Positions 48,043 to 57,662 of a stretch of 64,000 nt of DNA are shown here, one piece after another. The position numbers were made by a program, and so were the translations under genes. This stretch comes from Sanguinoderma infundibulare (lineage: Eukaryota; Basidiomycota; Agaricomycetes; Polyporales; Polyporaceae), in contig JAVLRN010000004.1 of assembly GCA_032821775.1 (NCBI GenBank), forward strand, positions 992,001 to 1,056,000, in the 5' to 3' direction. Under the pieces are notes generated by a model. The model was not told where the DNA came from. It searched no databases and saw only the letters and a list, made by a program, of their open reading frames with translations. Numbering within the stretch: the first letter of the stretch is position 1; each line of letters starts with the position of its first letter.

Positions 48043-48662
48043 ACCGCCCCACACTTGAAGTGCAACGTCCCCGTTGCGAAGGCTGAGAAGAACAGGACCA
48101 CGTACTCATAGCGCTTCCTAACCAGCCACTGAGCCAGTTGGAGAGGGAGGAAGCGAAGGAGCCTGAGCTCGAGTGGGAGGTCGTCCGCATTGAAGCTGCG
48201 CACTGGCAGGCAGAAGTCGGCGGAGGAGAGGATGGGACCAGATGAGGTCATGGAGGTGCCTTCATCGCTGCCATCCGAGGAGTCACCATCTCCAATGGTC
48301 TGCCCGTCCTCAAAGATCCATCCAGGGACGACGAAGTACCGCTCGCCATGTTGAAAGATGATGTTGGCGGGGTCATTGAAGACGCAGAGGGCGGGGATGT
48401 CGACATGAAAGTGGCGATAGTCGGATAGGTAAAAGATGGAGTTGAAGTGGAGGGTGGTGTCGGCGTCTGGGCCGAAGGGGAAGAGGGTCCACAGGCTGGT
48501 GGACTCACTGTGAGTGGTGCAGACCATGTTCACCGGCATGGCGAAGCGGCTGGAGGGATAGAGAGGGATTCGTCGCGCAATGAAGGGCCTAAGGTCTGTG
48601 TTTGGGCCGAAGGCATGGACCATGATGCAGGTTTGAGGGGCAAACGTGATGGAGTAACGCAT
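48024..48662 (-). CDS. ORF downstream of pol in the LTR retrotransposon, unknown
   Basis: 212 codons between pol and the 3' LTR; its stop lies inside the LTR. It opens MRYSITFAPQTCIMVHAFGP and contains DYRHFHVDIPALCVFNDPAN and QHGERYFVVPGWIFEDGQ, an acidic Asp/Ser-rich middle, then RLLRFLPLQLAQWLVRKRYE and a short hydrophobic piece YVVLFFSAFATGTL. This is the position where env-like or accessory genes sit in some LTR elements, but there is no signal peptide, and the hydrophobic piece is too short for a clear membrane anchor. No family recognised. The open frame in an otherwise young element argues that it may be used; it could also be captured host sequence. Confidence 0.5.
   Translation of the reverse strand: MRYSITFAPQTCIMVHAFGPNTDLRPFIARRIPLYPSSRFAMPVNMVCTTHSESTSLWTLFPFGPDADTTLHFNSIFYLSDYRHFHVDIPALCVFNDPANIIFQHGERYFVVPGWIFEDGQTIGDGDSSDGSDEGTSMTSSGPILSSADFCLPVRSFNADDLPLELRLLRFLPLQLAQWLVRKRYEYVVLFFSAFATGTLHFKCGAVVIRGV
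48043..48060 (-). other. Polypurine tract candidate
   Basis: On the element strand AAGTGTGGGGCGGT directly precedes the 3' LTR, the expected place for the plus-strand primer of reverse transcription. It is purine-rich but interrupted by T and C. Confidence 0.45.
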
Positions 48663-48786
48663 GGTAAAGCAGGACGAGTGTCAGCGCAGCTGAGAACGAC
48701 GGGGGGATTGGGTGAGAAAGGTATCGACGGAGGCAAGGATTATATAAGAGGTAGGCACTGCGCCGCTTGACTGGCCAGGGCAGCGC

Positions 48787-51700
48787 TTATGCGAACCATT
48801 CATTAGAGTCTTCTGAGGATCTGCTCGCTTCGCTGTCGATCTCAGATTCTAGATCTTCATCTTCATCTGAATCAGACGCTGAATCTTTTGATAGATCTCG
48901 GGGCAACCTCGGCTTGTAGGGAATCACTCTGAATGCAGCATACCCCTGCCGAAGGAATGTGCCGTCCAGTTCTGTCAGGATGTAGACATTATGCACTGTC
49001 TTCCGGTGTACTATGTATGGTCCAGAGTACCTTGGTGTATACTTGTCCACAAGGCCTGCATCCCTGGCTGAGTTTCGCACGAGGACAAGTGTACCTGGCT
49101 GGATGGGTAGCTTCTTCAGCCTGTGCCTAAAGCGCTTTTCAAACTGTTCCTTTGACCTGATTCTAGAGCGAAGTATAGTATCGCTTGCACGCTTAAGGTC
49201 TTGAGGACGCTTGTCTAGCTGCCGCATCCTCAAGGCTAGCAGTTCTGCTGAAGATAATCCTGCCTGGTACGCGCTGATCATGAATGTAGCCTCTGTAAGG
49301 TCGAAGGGGAGAATGGGATGGACACCATGAAGCAAATAAAAAGGGCTAAATCCTGTGGACCGCCGTGTGGTAACGCGGTCTGCAAAAAATGCTAGATGGA
49401 CTTTCTTTGGCCATTGCTGAATATCTCCTTGACAATCTTTCAGGATTGCTTCACGGATGGTAAAATGGCCTTGTTCGACAATGCCATTGCTGTGTTTATT
49501 ATAGGGAGATATCTTGATTTGAGGAATGCCATACCACTTCAGCAGTCGCTCAGTTGCTCCCTTAAACTCCGTACCATTATCTGTGATAATTTCTGCAATA
49601 TGTCCATACCGACAGATGATTTCCTCCCATAGAAACTTGGCAATGGTCTTCGCAGTGATTCTTCGCAGTGCACGACCTTCAGCTGCATGTGAGAGGTCAT
49701 CGCGCGCTGCAATGATATACCTATATCCATTGACACTTGGCATAAACATGATGTCCACATAAATCTGAGAAAAAAGAGTGACAGGTGTGCGAATGGTGGG
49801 AGAGACCTCTATGCGCTTGGTGTTCCACAGTTGACATTGATGGCAGGTGCTTACATGATGCTTGACATCCTGAAATAGATTAGGCCAGTAGAATCGCTCG
49901 CGCACATGATGGAATACGCCATAGACTCCTCTGTGACCCAGCTTCTCATGAGCTTCTGTGAGGATGCTATACCGCTGATCGCTGTCAAGGACCACTGCTA
50001 AAGGTGATTTCTGATTGCGCCGCTTATACATCTTTCCTGCAGTCATGAAGAACTGAGTTGCTCGCTGTAGGAATCGCCTCTTTGCTTGGATAGATGGAAA
50101 TGATGGAGTCTCTAAGGTCTCAAGAAAATGCTGAATGTTGTGGAGTGCCTGCTCTTGTTTACTGTCTGTCGCATGTAGAGCTGGCACTTCAGAATGTGTG
50201 GGGGTTATGGAATCCTTCCACATAAGGAATAGTGATGTCTCATCCATCCACTGATCCAGCTCTTTAGCCTCTTGCCTTTCCTCATCTGTTGGTCTCCTCC
50301 TTGAGAGGGCATCAGGTCCTCTGTGTTTGTCTGCAGGGACATGCTGTAGCTGAAAATCAAAGAGAAGTATTCCCTGAATCCAGCGATTGATAGTGGCATT
50401 TGGTTGAAGGTCAGGATTATTGAGCATATCCTTGATGTACTTCGCATCGACCTCAAGTATCAACTTTTTAATGCCAATAAGGTACAGCCTCCAATGTCGC
50501 AGTGCACGAAAGCATCCATACAGCTCTAGCTTGGGTTGGCTATACCTGGACTCTCGCTCATTGAATGGAAGGGATCCATATCGCGCTGGCCTTCGCCGAC
50601 CACTCTCATCCTCTTGAGAAAGAATAAACCCAACTGCAATATTGCTGGAGTCAATTGATATGTAGACTGGCCTGTTACAGTTATAGTCTATAGGGTGTAG
50701 TGCTGGTGCAGAGGAGATTAACTGCTTGAGTCGCTGAAAAGCTCCTTCACGCCTCTGGTCCCATATAAACTCAGCATCCTTTCTGATGAGTTCTGTCAAA
50801 GGCCGACAGATTTCTGAATATCCCTTGATCCAGATCCGCACTGTACCGCATAACCCTAAAAAGCCTCGCACATCCTTGACTGTCTGTAGTGCTGGCCACT
50901 TCTGAACTTTCTCAATCTTGACATCTTCTGGGAGTCGCCCTTTAGAACTACACTTTTGGCCAACAATGATCACTTCAGGCTTGCAGATCTGCATTTTCTT
51001 TGCTGAAACTGTTGCACCTGCATGTGATAATCTGTGAAAAATCCTATGCACATCCAATGCATGCTCCCATATAAACCGCCTGATGCCAGGGTTCGCAGGA
51101 ATAGTCTCTGGATTTCCCGCCTGATCAAGGTACTGGCTTTTGGGTCCTTTGATTGGGAGGTCATCAATGAATATATTTGCAGTGTGAGGGATTTCATCTT
51201 GTAGGATAAAAGTCATACAATTCTGGAATTCTGCGGGGGAATTGGTATATCCCTGAGGCATGCAAGTGATTCGCAGAAGTCCCAAAGGTGTCATGAAAGA
51301 GGTCATGTCTCTGCTATGTGGGTCAACAATGCGCGCATCATATCCAGAAAATAGGTCAAACACTGTGTAGCATTGATATCCTGCAAATGGCTCCACAAAG
51401 TCATCCAGGATAGGTGGTACTCCTGCATCTCTTATACTAACTTTGTTAAGCGGCTGAAGGTCATGGACCAATCGCAAGTCTCCATTCTTCTTCAGCACAC
51501 AAAACCACCGCGAACGATAGGATGCTTGACTCGGCTCATAGACTCCTGCAGCAATTTTCTCCCGAATAATCTTAATGACCTTTTCCTTAATTCCTGGAGG
51601 TACTGGAATGTTGGGCAGCTTCCAGGCTTCATGAGGGATTACTGGCATAATGTATGGTGAAAAGTAATCCTCCCGGAGTGTGCCGCGGTCATTATCCTCA

Positions 51701-52434
51701 AATGCAATGCACTTTTCATTAAGTCTGAGAATATGGAGGAACAGCTTCTCTTCTTCAGGCCATAGATATCCATCTGGGTTGATATTGATTTTGTCAATGC
51801 GCTCCTGAGTCAGCTTTGCTGTTGGAATAAAATCTGGTATATTTGCACTCAATGGTAGTAGGGACTTTAATGGATTTTCTGGAAAGCGCCTAGTAACCTT
51901 GCATTCTTCAGGCACTGTACCAGCTACTGGCTTTACCTTCTGATCTACACGCTTGAAGGCTGTGTTTACACTGCTTGTAGCTGAATACAGGTCCTTAGAT
52001 CCTTCAAAGATACAGAAGTTTGACCGAAAAATCGGTAACCCTAGGCTAGGGTTATGCCCGAAATTATTGCTAAGTCCTGTATCCTGCAGATGCTCATCTG
52101 CCCGCCCCACACTTGGCATTGCACTGCCCTCAGTGCGGAAAGGGTACAGAGTGTGAAAAGATAAGTGTTTATTACCTTGGTTGCCGCCGAAAACAGTTTG
52201 TGGGGGTGCTGGAGGGCACACGAAAAAGGGTGGGTATGGGTGGGCTATCAAAGCGCCAGGACATGCATTGAGGAAGCTACTGGACACCATATACGAGAAT
52301 ACATGTGCAAGAGTATAGCAGTCCATAAGGAGGGAAAGCGTGGCACAGCCAGCCGTAGCGCTCATCACAAACGTGTATCGGAAATGATCCGGGAGCGGAA
52401 CATAATAGAGGGACATAGCGGGAAAGGAGCTCAA
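48787..52434 (-). CDS. Ty3/Gypsy pol: reverse transcriptase, RNase H, integrase
   Basis: 1215 codons without a stop. After an N-terminal part of about 200 residues with no recognised domain, the RT begins near residue 290: WFCVLKKNGDLRLVHDLQPL, FDLFSGYDARIV, LRITCMPQGYTNSPAEFQ and the catalytic FIDD at residues 422-425 (Phe in place of the usual Tyr). RNase H follows (VYISIDSSNIAVGFILSQED and HVPADKHRGPDALSRR). The integrase has the HHCC finger (HEKLGHRG ... CHQCQ) and the DDE core: YVDIMFMP, IITDNGTEF with Asp952, and HSNGIVEQGH. The C-terminal part (LVRNSARDAGLVDKY) ends in an acidic tail. No aspartic protease motif is seen upstream of RT. Intact and probably competent for RT and integration. 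Confidence 0.92.
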   Translation of the reverse strand: MSSFPAMSLYYVPLPDHFRYTFVMSATAGCATLSLLMDCYTLAHVFSYMVSSSFLNACPGALIAHPYPPFFVCPPAPPQTVFGGNQGNKHLSFHTLYPFRTEGSAMPSVGRADEHLQDTGLSNNFGHNPSLGLPIFRSNFCIFEGSKDLYSATSSVNTAFKRVDQKVKPVAGTVPEECKVTRRFPENPLKSLLPLSANIPDFIPTAKLTQERIDKININPDGYLWPEEEKLFLHILRLNEKCIAFEDNDRGTLREDYFSPYIMPVIPHEAWKLPNIPVPPGIKEKVIKIIREKIAAGVYEPSQASYRSRWFCVLKKNGDLRLVHDLQPLNKVSIRDAGVPPILDDFVEPFAGYQCYTVFDLFSGYDARIVDPHSRDMTSFMTPLGLLRITCMPQGYTNSPAEFQNCMTFILQDEIPHTANIFIDDLPIKGPKSQYLDQAGNPETIPANPGIRRFIWEHALDVHRIFHRLSHAGATVSAKKMQICKPEVIIVGQKCSSKGRLPEDVKIEKVQKWPALQTVKDVRGFLGLCGTVRIWIKGYSEICRPLTELIRKDAEFIWDQRREGAFQRLKQLISSAPALHPIDYNCNRPVYISIDSSNIAVGFILSQEDESGRRRPARYGSLPFNERESRYSQPKLELYGCFRALRHWRLYLIGIKKLILEVDAKYIKDMLNNPDLQPNATINRWIQGILLFDFQLQHVPADKHRGPDALSRRRPTDEERQEAKELDQWMDETSLFLMWKDSITPTHSEVPALHATDSKQEQALHNIQHFLETLETPSFPSIQAKRRFLQRATQFFMTAGKMYKRRNQKSPLAVVLDSDQRYSILTEAHEKLGHRGVYGVFHHVRERFYWPNLFQDVKHHVSTCHQCQLWNTKRIEVSPTIRTPVTLFSQIYVDIMFMPSVNGYRYIIAARDDLSHAAEGRALRRITAKTIAKFLWEEIICRYGHIAEIITDNGTEFKGATERLLKWYGIPQIKISPYNKHSNGIVEQGHFTIREAILKDCQGDIQQWPKKVHLAFFADRVTTRRSTGFSPFYLLHGVHPILPFDLTEATFMISAYQAGLSSAELLALRMRQLDKRPQDLKRASDTILRSRIRSKEQFEKRFRHRLKKLPIQPGTLVLVRNSARDAGLVDKYTPRYSGPYIVHRKTVHNVYILTELDGTFLRQGYAAFRVIPYKPRLPRDLSKDSASDSDEDEDLESEIDSEASRSSEDSNEWFA

Positions 52435-52624
52435 GGCAGAAACTCAAGAAGACGGATGTGTGGGAGTGCGGGGGAACTGCAGCGGAACGAAATCACCGGG
52501 AAATCGTAACGTACGGGGACAACGTAGCACAAACGTGGCGCCACTCTTGCGCGCGGGGGACTCTTTCCTGTGGATGGGGGTCTCGGATTGTGTGTGAGAG
52601 AGAAAAGGAAAGGCGAAACATACC

Positions 52625-53371
52625 TTATTCAGCGAAGATCTCGAACTCGTCCTTGAAGAACTCGCAGAGGTCGTCTGCGCAGCTCTGGAGGACCTCGGAT
52701 AGCACCTGCTCGACGAAAACGCGGACCTCACCGTGGACGAACAGGTCTTCGTATGCGTCCGCTTGCGCGCGTGACGCGGGGGACGAGCTGCGAGCGTCGT
52801 GCTCTTCCGGGGGTCGTGGAGTGACGTGGGAAGGAGAATCGGGGCCGGAAGATCCAACCGTGGGTCCAGCGGCGGCGAAAAAGACGGGAACCGGAGGCGG
52901 GAGCAAAGAGACGGAAAGGGAAGACGTGGCAGGAGCGGACGCGGCCTGCGCGGCACACGAACTCGAAGCGGGAAACGGAGTGGACGTACGAAGGTGGAGA
53001 GGGCGGCGAGGGAGCTCGAGCTTGGCAGTGGGGGGCATACCGGGGGCGACGTCCGTCTTGCGCTGACGCCGCTTGTGAACCAAGCTTTGCTGGTCACGAG
53101 CGGCGTCGGGGTCGTCCGCGCCGAACATCGCGTCGTCCTCGGCGTCGGCGTCGTAGTCGTCGTCGTCACCGTTACTGGTGGGCGCACTGGGGGAGGATAT
53201 CGTTGGGGGAAGTGGTGCCGTGCGGCGTGCGAGCCGAGTGTCCTCGCCTGGAGGGCACTCGGGGAGTCGAGGCTTCTTGATGGGCGGGGGATGAACGAGG
53301 ATTGGAGTAGACAAGTGAGATGTCTTGATCACAATCCCCTCGCGGTGGGCTCCAATTTGAGATACGCACAA
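52625..53371 (-). CDS. ORF1 of the LTR retrotransposon, position of gag
   Basis: Open for 248 codons from within the 5' LTR edge; the first in-frame ATG is at 53128 (MFGADDPDAARDQQ), giving 167 residues. Composition is proline-, serine- and alanine-rich, with a C-terminal amphipathic piece EDLFVHGEVRVFVEQVLSEV and an acidic end DEFEIFAE. There is no CCHC zinc knuckle and no capsid motif I recognise. By position it replaces gag, but it could be a captured host fragment. An overlapping frame at 53187-52444 is open too and was judged a composition shadow. Confidence 0.4.
   Translation of the reverse strand: MCVSQIGAHREGIVIKTSHLSTPILVHPPPIKKPRLPECPPGEDTRLARRTAPLPPTISSPSAPTSNGDDDDYDADAEDDAMFGADDPDAARDQQSLVHKRRQRKTDVAPGMPPTAKLELPRRPLHLRTSTPFPASSSCAAQAASAPATSSLSVSLLPPPVPVFFAAAGPTVGSSGPDSPSHVTPRPPEEHDARSSSPASRAQADAYEDLFVHGEVRVFVEQVLSEVLQSCADDLCEFFKDEFEIFAE
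53336..53354 (-). other. Primer-binding site of the full-length retrotransposon
   Basis: Three bases inside the 5' LTR end, the element strand reads TGGAGCCCACCGCGAGGGG. It starts with TGG as needed to pair with a tRNA 3' CCA. The second element in this window has the same 19-mer with one change. The primer tRNA was not identified. Confidence 0.75.
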
Positions 53372-54449
53372 ACTACCTAATAGAAAGTACTACTAGATAA
53401 AGTGTGTCTGAAGTAATCGGACCAGGCTTTAGGTCAGATATTCCTCCAGGTGTTCGTGATAGTGATCAGAGGTATGGGGGATGATAAGTAAGGGTGAGGT
53501 ATAGAAGGGGATAATAGAGAGCAAGCCTGTCAGAGGCTTTCTAACTCTCAGAGGGGGAAGGCTATTGTGCACAGTTGCACCAGGAGCACCTATCAGAGGT
53601 GGGACACAGTTCTGGGGGGAAACTGGATTGTCCTTCTTGGGGGACCCAGCTGAGGTCCTTATATACTAGTAGCTACCTAGAACCAAATACAAATAAACAG
53701 GCTATTGTGCTATTGTGCTAAGTCTGGACAATAGGCTATGGACACAATACTGTATCTAAAAATAGCACAATACTGTTAAAGTGCTCATTGTCCTTGGACA
53801 ATGAGTATATATAGGCTGTGAGAAATAATCCTATGGACAATAAAGGAATAAACAATAGTCCACCAATCAGCATGGGAATAACATATCCATACCATGAAAT
53901 ATGCACAATCATAGTGCTATATACCTGAGAATATTCTCAAGTACAATAGGCTAGGATAAAAGTTATCCTCAAACAATTAAGTATGAGGAATAATAGGTCA
54001 AAGTTTGTAGTGTGGGAATGTTCAAAGGATAAAAGGACAGAGTATAATAGTCATTCCCAAATAACAATAAAGTCCCATCATACAAAAAGAAAAACCTGCG
54101 CTGACTGAGCATGTGCACAGTAATATGTATCAGTCATCATGCTTGAACCTTAGTCAGCCCTTTTCAGGTCATGTGCCAAGAACCAAATCATCTGTGCACC
54201 ATAGCAAACGAATAGAGAGTACATGTAGAGTCCATGCTAGATTGTGTTGCGCCTGGCACGCATCCTGCGCCTTGAGCTCTCGCCTTTCTCGCCAGGTCCT
54301 TCCTGGACTGACTCCCTGTCCTCCCTTCGCCCCGGCAGCTCTCTGAACCTAAAGATAGGCTCTTCAGAGCCAAGGCAGTTCCGGTGCTGAACCGGCTCTC
54401 CTGCCAGCCTGTACCTGTCCAACAGATCAGTCATACACCGCGTATGACA
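53358..54449 (-). repeat. 5' LTR of the full-length retrotransposon
   Basis: 1092 bp partner of 46951-48042. As the 5' LTR it should carry the promoter of the element. Confidence 0.93.
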
Positions 54450-54705
54450 GTCAAACATGTAAGTCATCAAGAAAATGCACTACACGACGTTCAACATACA
54501 ATATTCAAAGCGGAACAGAACGTTCGACATGCGGTATCCAAAGTGAAACACAAAGAGGGATAATTGTCATCGCGGTCACAACTGAGACGTGCATCGTAGC
54601 CTTCGGCGAAATATCGTTTCTAAGCATCCAAGCTCATGACGTATCCGCTTCGAAACTTGAATCTGTCCAGAAGGTTCATGGGGAATAGTATCGCATACGG
54701 AATAT

Positions 54706-56464
54706 TCAAAGCGGGACACCATGCAGGACAATTGGGGCGCGCCCGGACTGCTCGAAGAAAGTATTGACGTAAAATTGCACTAATTCACGTTCACGGCGCA
54801 CGATGACCTCGTCACCCGAAGCTGTGGTGATGGGGTTGGCATCGTCGAGGAATGAAGGGGGGCAACGAGGCCAGCAAGCCATCACGTGACGGAAGGCATT
54901 GAGATATGGGGCTTGCCTCCTCGGGTCATGTGCAGAGAGTCCGACCCCCTTGGAAGGTAGCTCAGCAACCGAGTAGAGCGAGTGATCAGGGAAGATGTGA
55001 GAGAGAAGTTCGTCACGATACTCCTTCCCGAGGTTAGCGTCCCGGCCAGACACAAGGAGTCGGTCCAAAGTGAGTAGCTCATGATGAAAGCCGAGCTCGC
55101 ACACCTCCCAGATGATCATAGGGCAGAGCTTGACGTTCAGCTCCTTCATGCGACAGTTGAACCATTGGACCGGGGCTGAGTTGTCAAGCTCGAAGTGAGC
55201 ATCCTCAAACGCAATGCCAAAGACGTGGCGCATTTTGGCCGTTCGCTGGCCGTTTAAGGTGTCACCTCGAGGGTCACCTCGACCAGTGTCGCCGTAGAGG
55301 AAGTTCCACCACCACTGTGTGGGAATGATGGAGACCTGGGCTTCTCAGAGTCGGAGGACGTATAACCAGGCTACGCGCACATGTAGCCAGTTGAAGACAT
55401 AACAATGGAGGCGATCAACGGTCTGGGGATGTAACAAGAGCCCTGGTTCAGGGATCCAATAGCCCCATATCTCACACTGAGGCCGAGCAGGCTTGGACAA
55501 GTCGACAGAGCGCAAGGCCTCGCGCCAGGTCTCAAGCGCCTGTGGCATCCATTCGTGCACCACGGGGTCGAATTTGTTAATGCCCCAAGTCTGCGAAGCG
55601 TGAGGTTTCGAATCTGCAGGTAATCAGTTATTGTTCGACCGAAAAGCGATATGGGTACATACAGGGGTGGGATGACTTCGTGGCGTTGACGCGTGGGGCC
55701 TTCTTGCCCGCGGTGGCAGCAGAGCTCGAACCTGGTGGCGGAGCGGTGGAACGTGTAACAAGGAGAGTCTTGTACTCCTTCTGTGAGACAGGGCCTTGAT
55801 AACCTTGATCGGACCACACAGCGAGCAGAACAGTGTGGGAGATGTCATTGTAGGTGTGGCTGCCATGAGACGTTGCTTGTATGTGCTTGTAGCCATCAAG
55901 ACTGCTGTAGAGGACCTCTGCACCTAAGGCACAATCCTGACAGAGCCCGTTCGGCTGGGTCAACATGACAACAGCACGAACACTCGTGTCCTGGAGGATT
56001 GAGACATCTGAGCAGAGCCACCACACTGGAATACCAATGTCGAACAGCTGTTGCATGTACACCGGGTCTGTCGTAAACATGCCCATGAATCGGCTGTTTA
56101 CCGGGACCGAGGTGACATCCGTCCGTGAGCCCACTGCCCAGAAGTCGAGGAAAGCGCGGACCATGAGCCAGTATCGCTGGGCTTCGCGCACTTGAAGGCA
56201 GGCATCCCGCCAGGTGCATGGAAAATGGCAGAGGTGATCACCAGCCTGCCGCATCACGAGGTCCAGCCAGTAGAGACGTGAATTGGTGCGCTCGGGATGG
56301 GAGGCTATCGCGTGAGCGAGCTCTTAAATGAGACAACAAAGAGGGTCAATGCGCTCTGGTCGCAGCAGCCCGAGGCAGTTGATGACAGAGCCCTCAAGCA
56401 GCTGGAAGTCGGTGTCCTCCGGCGACCACCAGACCAGGGCATAGGGGTGGGATTGATCAGACAG
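54706..56464 (-). pseudogene. Unrecognised two-exon gene, cut at its 5' side by an LTR insertion
   Basis: Exon A (56464-55663) and exon B (55613-54706) join across a 49 bp intron. The reading includes SHPYALVWWSPEDTDFQLLE, RLYWLDLVMRQAGDHL, ETWREALRSVDLSKPARP, WGYWIPEPGLLLHPQTVDRL and IIWEVCELGFHHELLTLDRL, ending VLHGVPL at 54706. I recall uncharacterised proteins of this type as abundant in polypores; no domain name is known to me. It is interrupted by TAA 56326-56324 and TGA 55347-55345, both with open frame on each side. The upstream end breaks off exactly at the TGTAGGG start of the second LTR element, so the 5' part of the gene should lie beyond that element. Confidence 0.6.
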
Positions 56465-57482
56465 TGTAGGGTCCCCTACGTGCCCTGTGACCAGAATCTT
56501 CGCATTCTGTGTGGTTCCCTCTCGTACCGATCGGTCACCACCGTACGCACCATACACGACTCGGGTCCTCAGCCTTCCGCATTGTGCAGGCTCTTCGGCT
56601 ACTGCGCATATCTACCGCGCGGTTACCATGCATCGTGCGTGTCCCCCTTCGACCGCACGGCTCCTCTTCCTCGCGGCCTGGTTACGCATATAGATTACGG
56701 GTGCCCTTGCACTCGGGGATCGTTCGGTACATCCTCGATCATATGCACGTCTCATTACATATCACAGAACGTGCGGTGGCATGGCACGGTGCCTCACAGC
56801 TAGGCCTCCGATCAGTTTAGTACGATGCGCGGCTATCTTCGACACGGTCACAATGCGTCGATCACGGTCACGTGTTGTGCTCGGCATGTACAGGATTCTT
56901 TGGCTCTTTTATGATACTGCACGTTTCAGCTCACAGTTGTAAGGTAGTTCTGTCGCAGGTGTCTCTTGGACTCTCTTTTAGGTTACAGTATGGTTCCACA
57001 TGGTCTCTGTAGCTATGTTTCAGAGCTGTGGTAGTCTAGTGGTGTTTGTGCCACTGCGCGGTGTGCGCAGCGTGTGTCCCCTTTGTACTTAGTTTTGGAT
57101 TGGCGTATGGATTCCCCAGGTTACCCCGGGACCTCAGATCTCTTGTCTCTCGTGCCTGCGTGCTATGACTCCCTTCAGGCTCCGAGTAGCCTCTCCGCAT
57201 CGACTTCGAGCCTCTCTTCGTCAGTACATTGTGCGATTGCACGTACTCTGCATCGTTCTTCCTCCGTAGTGCCCGTGCGCACCGATCGCATCCACATCGT
57301 ATACTACCACGTGGTAGTTGGTCTACGTGACCGCACCGTAGTTGAGTCTCCCCCTTTCCCTACCGTTCGGTGGCCTTTAGGCTTGCAGCACACCTGTACC
57401 ACCTCGCATCTTTCTGTCACGGCTTGTCCTTTCCCCGCATTGATCCTCTGGTTCTACGCGCAGGTTCCCCGTGCACGTTACA
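56465..57482 (+). repeat. 5' LTR of the second retrotransposon
   Basis: The start TGTAGGG at 56465 and the end TTACA at 57482 give TGTA...TACA ends and about 1018 bp. The right border is fixed by the primer-binding site three bases on. The left border is fixed by the point where the minus-strand gene breaks off. No second copy is in the window to confirm it. Confidence 0.65.
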
Positions 57483-57485
57483 TTT

Positions 57486-57504
57486 TGGAGCCCACCGCAA
57501 GGGG
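57486..57504 (+). other. Primer-binding site of the second retrotransposon
   Basis: TGGAGCCCACCGCAAGGGG differs at one base from the primer-binding site of the full-length element and has the same 3-base spacing to the LTR. Confidence 0.75.
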
Positions 57505-57662
57505 TTTCAGGTGCCGTCTGTAGGTCCAAGGTGTCCCCGACGACACTCTCTCAAGACCCAGGGTTCCTACACGACCTTGCGGTTCTTCACGCTCTAGCGA
57601 GAGCAAACCCGCCGTCTCCGACCTACATCGTTTCCAATCCGTATCGTCCACGTTTGCTCTGA

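Larger units (their letters stand above)
46951..54449 (-). mobile_element. Full-length Ty3/Gypsy LTR retrotransposon (7499 bp)
   Basis: Two direct LTRs of 1092 bp (46951-48042 and 53358-54449) start TGAGATACGC and end GCGTATGACA on the plus strand. The flanks are GTCA on both sides (46947-46950 and 54450-54453), a 4 bp target duplication. Coding is on the minus strand, so the right LTR is the 5' LTR. Next to it lies a primer-binding site, then ORF1, an intact pol of 1215 codons and a further ORF. I noticed one difference between the LTRs (47405 C against 53812 T), which indicates recent insertion. Confidence 0.93.

Noticed and set aside
52444..53380. Additional frames on both strands overlapping ORF1 of the LTR element
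   Set aside because: GC-rich region keeps several frames open; the frame retained is the one open from the LTR edge with the most protein-like end, at low confidence.
47706..54373. Short frames of 77 and 61 codons present twice
   Set aside because: They occur in both LTRs simply because the LTRs are copies; no coding evidence.
57561..57570. Alternative LTR end at CCTACA, which pairs well with TGTAGG
   Set aside because: The primer-binding site at 57486 lies before it, so the LTR must end at 57482.
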